NCBI GenBank assembly: GCA_017538865.1
Contig: JAFYIA010000027.1
Coordinates: forward strand, 1 to 29,925
Direction: 5' to 3'
Length of the DNA stretch: 29,925 bases
Origin: Aeriscardovia sp.
Lineage (GTDB): Bacteria > Actinomycetota > Actinomycetes > Actinomycetales > Bifidobacteriaceae
The notes beneath the pieces were generated by a model. It was not told the origin of the DNA. It did no database searches and saw only the letters and a program-made list of their open reading frames with translations. The position numbers and the translations under genes are program-made. Shown here piece by piece: positions 24,073 to 29,925 of this stretch; the first letter of the stretch is position 1; the number at the start of each line of letters is the position of its first letter.

Positions 24073-25482
24073 TTAGACTGAGACAATCCCCAAGCAGGAC
24101 AGGACTATGGCCAGCACGGCCAAGAGGCACACGATCGCCATGGCGGCCGTTTGGCCCTTTTTGATTTGCCCCCGGCGCCTGTAGATGAAGAGGGCGAATC
24201 CCGGGACGTAGCATATGGACAAAAGCAGCACTTCCTGCCAGCCGGAGATCGCCAGGCCCAGGATCTCGAACGCCCCGGAAATTATCCCCATGGCGAGGCC
24301 CAAAGGCTTCCTGTTTTTTGCGGAGTACATTATCTCGTACAGGCTCACGAAGGCGTAGCAGGCCAGGGCCGTAGTGGAGCTGACTGTGCTGGCGAAGTTG
24401 TAGGCGTTGGAAGTTACAAGGAAGCTGAAGAGGAAGAGGGTTTCCAAAACAGCCGTGACCACCAGGGAGAAGACCGGGGCGTCCTTCTTATTGGAGCGGG
24501 ACCATATCCCGGGCAAGAGGCCGTCTTGGGCCAGAAGGGTGGTGGTCTCCACGGGAAGCAGCGTCCAGGAAAGCAGGCCTCCGAGGCAGGAGATGATGAG
24601 CCCGGCATCTACCAGACCCTCCCCCCACACTCCTACCGTTGCGGCCAAGATCCCGCTCATGGCGGGCTGCGGGAGGGATGCGAGCTGGGCCCGGGTCATA
24701 ACCCCGTAAGGCAAAAGCGAGATGAAGCCGTAGATTAGGATCAGGGCTACGAGGCTGAGGACGGTGGCGAAAGTGGCATCGCTCTTCTTTTTCGCTCTGG
24801 ATCCCATCACGCTTGCGCCCTCTATGCCCACGAACACGAACACGAGGTACATGAGGCTTCCCTGGATCTGGGTGAAAAGCGACCTGGCCGTGAAGGGGGA
24901 GCCCGCCCTCGCCACATTCTCCCAGAAGTGGGAGGTGAACATCCCGGCCTTAAAGGCCGCAAACATCACTATCAGGAAGACCAAAAGCGGGATGAGCTTG
25001 CAGATCGTCACCAAGGCGTTTATGAAGGAGGCGCTTTTGACTCCCCGGCTGACGAGGAGGGTTATCAGCCACACCACCGCGCAGGACAGGAGCACCGAGG
25101 GGAGGTTCTGTCCCCCTTTGAAGGCCGGGACAAAGTTCCCCAGTGCGCTCATGATCATCGTGCAGAAGGCTATATTGCTCACCCAGCTGGCGAGCCAATA
25201 TCCCCAGCCCGACACGAACTCCCCCAACGGGCCGGCCGCGGCCCCCGCGTAGGCGAAGATCCCGGAATCCAAATCGGGCCGCTCCCTGGAGAGGTTCGTC
25301 AGGCAGTACACCAGGGCCGAAAACCCCACGTCCACTATGACCCAGGCCACTATCGCCGACCCGGGGCTGGCCTGGGAAGCAAGCTGGCTCATGAGGCCGA
25401 AAATTCCGGTGCCGATGGCCGAGCTTATTATCAGGGCCGCAAGGCCCCCTTTCCCTATTTTTTGGCTTTCTCCCCGGCTCAT
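24073..25482 (-). CDS. arcD: Arginine/ornithine antiporter-like amino acid permease (APA family)
   Basis: Integral membrane transporter of 469 residues with about 12-13 hydrophobic segments. The first helix has ISSAIGTGIFGL, the APA substrate-binding 'GxGIF' unwound loop. RPDLDSGIFAYA and FVSGWGYWLASWVSNIAF are typical of the ArcD-type basic amino acid antiporters, as is FVFVGIEGASVMGSRAKKKSDA. Such proteins exchange arginine for ornithine in the arginine deiminase pathway, which yields ATP and ammonia. No arcA/B/C genes are in this window, so the exact substrate is inferred. The ATG overlaps the xseB stop by 4 bp, and tRNA-Arg follows directly downstream. Confidence 0.82.
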   Translation of the reverse strand: MSRGESQKIGKGGLAALIISSAIGTGIFGLMSQLASQASPGSAIVAWVIVDVGFSALVYCLTNLSRERPDLDSGIFAYAGAAAGPLGEFVSGWGYWLASWVSNIAFCTMIMSALGNFVPAFKGGQNLPSVLLSCAVVWLITLLVSRGVKSASFINALVTICKLIPLLVFLIVMFAAFKAGMFTSHFWENVARAGSPFTARSLFTQIQGSLMYLVFVFVGIEGASVMGSRAKKKSDATFATVLSLVALILIYGFISLLPYGVMTRAQLASLPQPAMSGILAATVGVWGEGLVDAGLIISCLGGLLSWTLLPVETTTLLAQDGLLPGIWSRSNKKDAPVFSLVVTAVLETLFLFSFLVTSNAYNFASTVSSTTALACYAFVSLYEIMYSAKNRKPLGLAMGIISGAFEILGLAISGWQEVLLLSICYVPGFALFIYRRRGQIKKGQTAAMAIVCLLAVLAIVLSCLGIVSV

Positions 25483-25763
25483 TGGGCCTTCCTGCCGCCT
25501 CCGAAGTTAAGCTGGGTGCCGGCCGCGGCGCCTGCGGCCTGCTGCTCTTTTTGCACTTCCTCTATCCTGCCCCTCACTTTTTCCAGCATCCCCTCGGCCC
25601 TCTTGGCCAGGTACTGTCCTTTTTCCCAGGCGTGCACGCTCTCTTCGAGGTTCAGCCCTCCCGCCTGCAGGGCCCCTACCACCCTCTCCAGCTCGTCTCT
25701 GGTCTCTTCATAGTTCAAAGAGTCCATAGCCTTTTTTTCCTCTTCCGTCAGCTCTTCTTTCAT
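25479..25763 (-). CDS. xseB: Exodeoxyribonuclease VII small subunit
   Basis: Small helical subunit of exonuclease VII, which degrades single-stranded DNA from both ends; several XseB bind one XseA. It has 94 residues with the family pattern LNYEETRDELERVVGALQAGGLNLEESVHAWEKGQYL (about 15-51), matching 'sfEeal.eLE.iv..Le.g.l.LEesl..ye.G..L'. The tail is Ala/Gln/Gly-rich. It overlaps xseA upstream and the antiporter gene downstream by 4 bp each, so the three form one operon. Confidence 0.93.
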   Translation of the reverse strand: MKEELTEEEKKAMDSLNYEETRDELERVVGALQAGGLNLEESVHAWEKGQYLAKRAEGMLEKVRGRIEEVQKEQQAAGAAAGTQLNFGGGRKAQ

Positions 25764-26998
25764 TCCTTAACCTCTATTTCTTCTATCCTCAGCTTCAAGG
25801 CGCCGTCGCGCATCACGATTCTTATCTGATCCCCCTTCTTCAGCCCCCGGGCGTCCGAGAGGATGAAGCCTTCCTTCTCCACGAGGGCGTAGCCGCGGGA
25901 GAGGGTGGAAATAGGGGAAAGGGACTTTAAAGATGCAGAGAGGGAAGAGACGCGCCTGAGTTCGTCGTCAAGGCGCATGGCCAGGGCGATAAACATGGAT
26001 CTCTCCGCTTCCCGGACCGTTTTTTCAGGCCCTTCTACAAGCTTTGCGGGGTCCTGCATGAAGGGCGCAGAGGCGAGCCTTGCAATGCGCCCCTCTTCGG
26101 CCCCCTCTATAAGCTCCATGCAGCGCAAAAGCAGCGTGCGCGCCCTATCCAGCCGCTGCGCTTCCTGCGCGAAGGAGGGGATGATGGTTCCTGCCACGTC
26201 GGTCGGTGTGGAGCAGCGCTTGTCTGCAGCGAGGTCGATCAGCGTCCAGTCGCCTTCATGGCCTATGGCCGAAACTATCGGCGTGCGGCATTCGGCCGCG
26301 GCCCTGACCACCTGTTCGTTCGAAAAACCTATCAGATCCTCGAAAGATCCCCCTCCCCTGGCCACGATTATGACGTCCAGGCCCATCTCGTCCAGCTTCC
26401 TTATAGCTGAAGAGACTTCGGGAGGGCAGTTGACGCCCTGCACGGCCGCATGCTCGACGGTAAACTCGAGATCCGGCCAGCGCAGGCGGGAGTTGGTGAC
26501 GATATCCCCCTCGGCCCTGGCCCCTGCGCCGCAGACGAGTCCGATCCTTCGGGGAAAAGCGGGGATGGGGATTTTGTGCGAGGCGTCGAACAGGCCTTCT
26601 TTGGCGAGCTTTTGCTTTAGGGCCTCTATGACCTTGAGGAGGGACCCCTCTCCCTCTTCCTTGAGGACCCCCTGGGCCATCAGGCTGAACCTGCACTGCA
26701 CCTGGTAGAAGTTCGGCCTGCCGTAGACCAAAATCTTGTCCCCCTGGACGAGCCCCGCGCTCCTGCACTGGTCGGCAGCCCCGTAAAAGGCCGTCACCTG
26801 CATGGACACGTTTTGCTCCAGGTCCTTTAAGGTGATATAGACCCCGCTCCTTTTCCCGTCTATCTGCTCTATCTGCCCCTCGACCCAAAGGGAAGGCCAC
26901 TTGGCCACGGCCTGGCAGAACGCCGACACCGCCCAGGCCACGCTCCAAGGATGGTCCCGGGTAGTGTCTGCGGCCCTTGCGGGCGTAAAATTATCCAT
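25760..26998 (-). CDS. xseA: Exodeoxyribonuclease VII large subunit
   Basis: Catalytic subunit of exonuclease VII, 412 residues. The N-terminal OB-fold has WPSLWVEGQIEQIDGKRSGVYITLKD (about 34-59), the style seen in actinobacterial XseA. The catalytic domain has RIGLVCGAGARAEGDI, IIVARGGGSFEDLIGFSNEQVVRA, PIVSAIGHEGDWTLIDLAADKRCSTPTDVA and the C-terminal SPISTLSRGYALV. GHEGDW replaces the commoner GHEtD. The long helical segment between (about 280-370) binds XseB. The start ATG has no clear Shine-Dalgarno, so leaderless translation or a slightly later start is possible. First gene of the xseA-xseB-arcD-tRNA unit, divergent from the hydrolase gene. Confidence 0.94.
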   Translation of the reverse strand: MDNFTPARAADTTRDHPWSVAWAVSAFCQAVAKWPSLWVEGQIEQIDGKRSGVYITLKDLEQNVSMQVTAFYGAADQCRSAGLVQGDKILVYGRPNFYQVQCRFSLMAQGVLKEEGEGSLLKVIEALKQKLAKEGLFDASHKIPIPAFPRRIGLVCGAGARAEGDIVTNSRLRWPDLEFTVEHAAVQGVNCPPEVSSAIRKLDEMGLDVIIVARGGGSFEDLIGFSNEQVVRAAAECRTPIVSAIGHEGDWTLIDLAADKRCSTPTDVAGTIIPSFAQEAQRLDRARTLLLRCMELIEGAEEGRIARLASAPFMQDPAKLVEGPEKTVREAERSMFIALAMRLDDELRRVSSLSASLKSLSPISTLSRGYALVEKEGFILSDARGLKKGDQIRIVMRDGALKLRIEEIEVKE

Positions 26999-27029
26999 GC
27001 ATTCAAGCTTACAGACAGCCCCCTAAAGT

Positions 27030-27044
27030 ATCTTGTATCAAGAT
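27030..27044. promoter_or_regulatory. Dyad in the divergent promoter region of xseA and the hydrolase gene
   Basis: ATCTTG-TAT-CAAGAT, a perfect 6-bp dyad with a 3-base centre, lies between two divergent genes only 73 bp apart. It could be an operator serving either or both. It is short, so chance is possible. Confidence 0.3.
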
Positions 27045-27071
27045 CTGACTCTTAAACGACAGGATGTAACA

Positions 27072-28190
27072 ATGCGAAAAATCCCCCCCGCGCCTATTCT
27101 GCCCCTATCTCCGGTTGAGACCATCCCTCCCTCCGCCTTTTCAGAGAGGATGGAAAAAGAAGTCCTTCCCGCTCTGAAAGCCTGTAAAAAAGAGGGGTGG
27201 ACGCCGGTTGAAGGAGGCTTTCGCACCGTTCCGGGCACGAGGCGGGCGGCCCCCGGAGAGGGGTTCGTGCACTGGTCGTTCCTCGACGCTTCCGCCTTCG
27301 ATCCTGCGCTGAGGAAGGTCTCCCTGCAGCCCCCTCTGGGGACTGTGGTGGTTTCCATTGGCTTTACCCAGTCCGAAATAAGGTTTGCAGAGCTCGCCTT
27401 TTACTTTCTGGAGTACGGCCTGAGCGTCCTAATTCTGGAGCACCGCGGCCACGGGAAATCCTCTAGGGAGATAAAGGATCCGGAAATCGTGAAGGTCTCC
27501 CATTGGAGGGACTATGAGCGGGACTTTGCAGCCGTGATGGAGGACGCGGGAAGAAAGTCCCTCCTCACCCGCCCCCTCTTCCTCTACGCCCACTCCATGG
27601 GAGGGGCCATAGGCGCCGGGGCCGAAGAAGCCTTCCCACTCCTCTTTGAAAGGGCCGTCCTCTCTTCCCCGATGATGCTCCCCAAAATGAAGCTTCCCGC
27701 CTTCGTTATGGAGGCTGCCGCGGAGGCCATGTGCCTTATAGGGAAGGGCGACTCGAAGATTCCGGAGAGCACGGGGTTCGTCCCCCCTTCCCAGGCCGAG
27801 CCCCTTTCCTACAGAGCCAGGGACGAGTGGTATTTCTCAAAGCGCCTTCCCTGCCCCCTTTTGCACCTCTCGGACGCCTGCTGCAGGTGGAGCCTGGAGG
27901 CGCTTCGGATGGACAGGGCCATAGCCCGGGAAAGGTCGGTGCAAAAAATCCTGACGCCCACCCTGATCTTTCAAGCGGGAAAGGACGCCCTGGTGGATCC
28001 CGCGGCCCAGGAGAGGTTCGCAAGGCGGGCCCGGAGGGAGGGGGTCCCAATATGGCTGCGCCGCATCCCGGGGGCCAGGCACGAGATTTTCTGCCTCCCT
28101 CCCAAGGAACTGGGGCGGTACCTGGCGGAGGTCATAGGCTTCTACCTTTCAGCTTCCAAGGCAAACTCGGGTTGTAGAATAAATTCGTAA
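27072..28190 (+). CDS. Alpha/beta hydrolase, lysophospholipase/monoacylglycerol lipase-like
   Basis: Probable serine esterase of 372 residues in the PldB/Hydrolase_4 group. ATG 27072 is preferred over an in-frame TTG at 27033, which lies in the divergent promoter region. The segment VLILEHRGHGKSS (119-131) is the oxyanion-side motif of this group, the nucleophile is S175 in LYAHSMGGAIGAG, the acid is Asp in FQAGKDALVDP and the base is His in PGARHEIF near residue 338. No signal peptide is visible, so it is probably cytoplasmic. About 80 residues precede the core. The substrate (lysophospholipid or monoglyceride) cannot be told from sequence. Downstream, the fmdB-type gene follows after 48 bp. 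Confidence 0.87.
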   Translation: MRKIPPAPILPLSPVETIPPSAFSERMEKEVLPALKACKKEGWTPVEGGFRTVPGTRRAAPGEGFVHWSFLDASAFDPALRKVSLQPPLGTVVVSIGFTQSEIRFAELAFYFLEYGLSVLILEHRGHGKSSREIKDPEIVKVSHWRDYERDFAAVMEDAGRKSLLTRPLFLYAHSMGGAIGAGAEEAFPLLFERAVLSSPMMLPKMKLPAFVMEAAAEAMCLIGKGDSKIPESTGFVPPSQAEPLSYRARDEWYFSKRLPCPLLHLSDACCRWSLEALRMDRAIARERSVQKILTPTLIFQAGKDALVDPAAQERFARRARREGVPIWLRRIPGARHEIFCLPPKELGRYLAEVIGFYLSASKANSGCRINS

Positions 28191-28238
28191 TTTCGGCTGT
28201 TGAAACTTGAAAGCTGAGAAGAGAGAGGAGAGCAGGAT

Positions 28239-28442
28239 TTGCCAGTCTACAGATACAAATGCAGCGACTGCGGATATGAGTTCAGCCAATACCAGGGCTT
28301 TGACGACAAGCCTATAGAAGTGTGCCCTAAGTGCGGGGGAAAGGTGCACAAGGTCTACACCCCGGCATCCATCCAGTTCAAGGGGAGCGGCTTTTACCGC
28401 ACGGACAGCTCTTCGAAGAAGACTTCCAAAAAGGGCGACTGA
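28239..28442 (+). CDS. FmdB-family zinc ribbon protein
   Basis: A small regulatory-type protein of 67 residues in the FmdB/CxxC_CXXC_SSSS family. It shows PVYRYKCSDCGYEFSQYQ with C8 and C11 and VCPKCGGKVHKV with C29 and C32, a four-Cys zinc ribbon, then SIQFKGSGFYRTDSSSKK, the usual ending. The initiator is TTG. GAGAGGAG about 8-9 bases before it acts as ribosome binding site, and the family's start PxYxYxC fixes the position. Its molecular role is not well defined. It is often found beside mscL, as here. Confidence 0.92.
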   Translation: MPVYRYKCSDCGYEFSQYQGFDDKPIEVCPKCGGKVHKVYTPASIQFKGSGFYRTDSSSKKTSKKGD

Positions 28443-28474
28443 TTTTTATATGAGCCATACTTTTTAATTGAGGT

Positions 28475-29050
28475 ATGACTTCTTACCAAATTTCTTCCTT
28501 CCACGACCTGGGCCTCTTTTCGGGATTCAAAAAGTTCATCTCCAGAAGCAGCATAATCGACATGGCCATCGGGGTCGTCATGGGGACCGCCATTTCCTCT
28601 GTCGTCAGCACCTTCGTCTCCAGCATCGTAAACCCCCTGATCGCCATGATCTTCCGGAAAAAGGACATGTCAGACATCCTTACCTTCTCCTACGCCGGGG
28701 CCACGGTGTCTTTCGGAGCCGTTTTGAACGCCTTGATCCAGTTTCTTACGATCGCCCTGGCCATTTACTTTTTGGTGATAGTGCCCGTAAACAAGATGCA
28801 TGACGTGTCGAAAAAACTCGCAAAGTCCAAGTACAGGAGCGAAGAGCTGAATGCGATAGAGCAGGCCGCCCAGTCCCAGGGCACCGACAGTGACGAGCAG
28901 ATCATAACCCTGCTCACCCAGATAAAAGAAGAACTGAAAAAGGGCGGACGGCCCGTGACGATTTCGGATCTGGTCGAAGAAGGGTTTAGGAAAAATACCC
29001 CTTCTTCTCGGAAAAAGAATCAAAATGAGGGGGAAGCTGGAGGTATTTGA
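28475..29050 (+). CDS. mscL: Large-conductance mechanosensitive channel MscL
   Basis: Homopentameric membrane channel that opens under strong tension to release solutes after osmotic downshock. The first helix with flank reads FKKFISRSSIIDMAIGVVMGTAISSVV (18-44), and the second covers about 80-106 (FGAVLNALIQFLTIALAIYFLVIVPVNKM). The family's 'F..RGNvvDmAvG' is altered: RGN reads RSS. With 191 residues it is 40-60 longer than usual, owing to a charged C-terminal tail after about residue 110 that includes helical QIITLLTQIKEELKK. GAGG lies one base before the ATG, a tight spacing. It sits 32 bp after the FmdB-type gene and converges on the helicase gene. Confidence 0.92.
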   Translation: MTSYQISSFHDLGLFSGFKKFISRSSIIDMAIGVVMGTAISSVVSTFVSSIVNPLIAMIFRKKDMSDILTFSYAGATVSFGAVLNALIQFLTIALAIYFLVIVPVNKMHDVSKKLAKSKYRSEELNAIEQAAQSQGTDSDEQIITLLTQIKEELKKGGRPVTISDLVEEGFRKNTPSSRKKNQNEGEAGGI

Positions 29051-29130
29051 AGGCACCCCCCTCCTTTTCAAACTCCAGGCAAAAACCGCTGCGGCTCTCT
29101 CCTCCGGCCCTAAAGCTCTTTTTATATTTT

Positions 29131-29925
29131 TTACCTTTTATCATCTTCCAGATCCCCTATCCCCATGGACTTGCCCCCCGGTTTCACATTGAGGGCCTTC
29201 GACACTTTCTCTATTTCCCTGTCCGGATCCACGAACATCCCGACCGACCATGAGAATACCGATCCCCACCCCAGGGATCGGAGCATGTCGGGAATGCCGC
29301 GGTAGCGCAGCCTAAGGGATGGAATTGACATGAACTTGGCATCGTCCGTAAACACCGCCAGGTCAAACTCCCCTTCTTTCCTTCCTACAGCCAGGGGGAT
29401 TTTGACCCCGTCCTTGTACCCCAGGTACTCTACGGCGCTGTACCCTTCGCGCCTTACCCTCTCTTCAAGGTCCCTGACGAGGGTGTTGGAGGAGGCGGAG
29501 GGCGCGGGAGGCGCAAACTCAGGAGGGTTCTGGCTCCAAAAAAGCAGGTCCTTTAAAAGCTTGGTGCCGGGAGTGAGCCTGGCTTCGTCCATTTCCTCGG
29601 CCCGGAAGGAGGAGACTACGTCCAACTTGCTTTCGGCCAAGGACAGGGCCGAGAGCAGGAGCTTGTCTCCGCCCTCGGCCTGTACGCGCCCGAACTGCTG
29701 CAGGAGCCTTCCGTCGCTCATCTTGGAGTAGCCTGCGGCTATTATCACGTCCCCCCGGTGGGCCGACGCGACGTTTGAAATGTCGTCGACAGAGATGTAG
29801 GCCTGGACGAGGTCCGGGCATTTTTCCCTGATTCCCATCTTCTTTACGGCCTCGGCCACGCTTTCGGCGTGGGCAGGGTTCAAAGCGATGATGGAGAGGT
29901 GGTAGGAGGGCCGAAGCGCCCTCTG
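29131..29925 (-). CDS. Large superfamily 1 helicase with REase-like C-terminus, C-terminal part (gene continues beyond the window)
   Basis: The frame is open to the window edge, so the TTG at 29883 is internal. The first visible part resembles the last helicase motifs of DUF4011-type superfamily 1 helicases: YHLSIIALNPAHAESVAEAV, DDISNVASAHRGDVIIAAGYSK (family 'd.v.g..RD.iilS.Gya'), LLQQFGRVQAEGGDKLLLSALSLAESKLDVVSSF. A Pro/Ala-rich linker follows. The last 110 residues resemble the MTES_1575/DUF559-like nuclease domain: LVRDLEERVRREGYSAVEYLGYKDGVKIPLAV, FDLAVFTDDAKF and LRLRYRGIPDMLRSLGW. Some nuclease positions look altered, so activity is uncertain. Such proteins are often 1,000-2,000 residues. 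Role probably in DNA metabolism or defence. Confidence 0.65.
   Translation of the reverse strand, partial: QRALRPSYHLSIIALNPAHAESVAEAVKKMGIREKCPDLVQAYISVDDISNVASAHRGDVIIAAGYSKMSDGRLLQQFGRVQAEGGDKLLLSALSLAESKLDVVSSFRAEEMDEARLTPGTKLLKDLLFWSQNPPEFAPPAPSASSNTLVRDLEERVRREGYSAVEYLGYKDGVKIPLAVGRKEGEFDLAVFTDDAKFMSIPSLRLRYRGIPDMLRSLGWGSVFSWSVGMFVDPDREIEKVSKALNVKPGGKSMGIGDLEDDKR

Overview
The window looks like chromosomal DNA of a high-GC Gram-positive bacterium, most likely an actinobacterium and perhaps a member of Coriobacteriia. Supporting signs are the dgt-dnaG tandem, an XseA with the actinobacterial style of N-terminus, a tmRNA tag (AKNINRTEFALAA) close to the Bifidobacterium-type tag as I remember it, and a large superfamily 1 helicase with a C-terminal REase-like domain. 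Codon use is unusual for high GC: AGG (Arg) and ATA (Ile) are very common. A tRNA-Arg(UCU), which reads AGA/AGG, lies in the window. The lineage call is inference.

Positions 1-8345 hold peptidoglycan precursor genes in dcw order: the end of rsmH, a MurE-like protein that has lost its active-site motifs, murF, mraY, murD, murG and murC, then ssrA (tmRNA) and a terminator. The genes touch or overlap and are probably one operon. The division genes normally mixed into this cluster (ftsL, ftsI, ftsW, ftsQ) are absent. murC is split by a one-base frameshift near 7430.

Positions 8346-17784 are an accessory, defence-like region with lower GC and long non-coding gaps. It holds an MmeI-like type IIL restriction-modification enzyme, an HsdR-N-like orphan nuclease, an AAA/DUF4143 ATPase on the minus strand with 23-bp tandem repeats upstream, a 1-kb gap rich in inverted repeats, a GNAT acetyltransferase, a membrane-anchored HNH endonuclease, and a second HsdR-N-like nuclease. 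The second nuclease has its natural start cut off by a C9 homopolymer, which looks like a phase-variable switch. No integrase or att repeat is visible.

Positions 17785-23976 return to housekeeping on the plus strand: nnrD (NAD(P)HX repair), alr (D-alanine for MurF's dipeptide), dgt (dNTP pool), dnaG (primase) and a small membrane-anchored helical protein. The last four are tightly packed.

Positions 23980-26998 read on the minus strand: xseA-xseB (exonuclease VII), an ArcD-like arginine/ornithine antiporter, then tRNA-Arg(UCU). Positions 27072-29050 on the plus strand hold an alpha/beta hydrolase, an FmdB-type zinc ribbon protein and mscL. The right edge has the C-terminal end of a large helicase on the minus strand.
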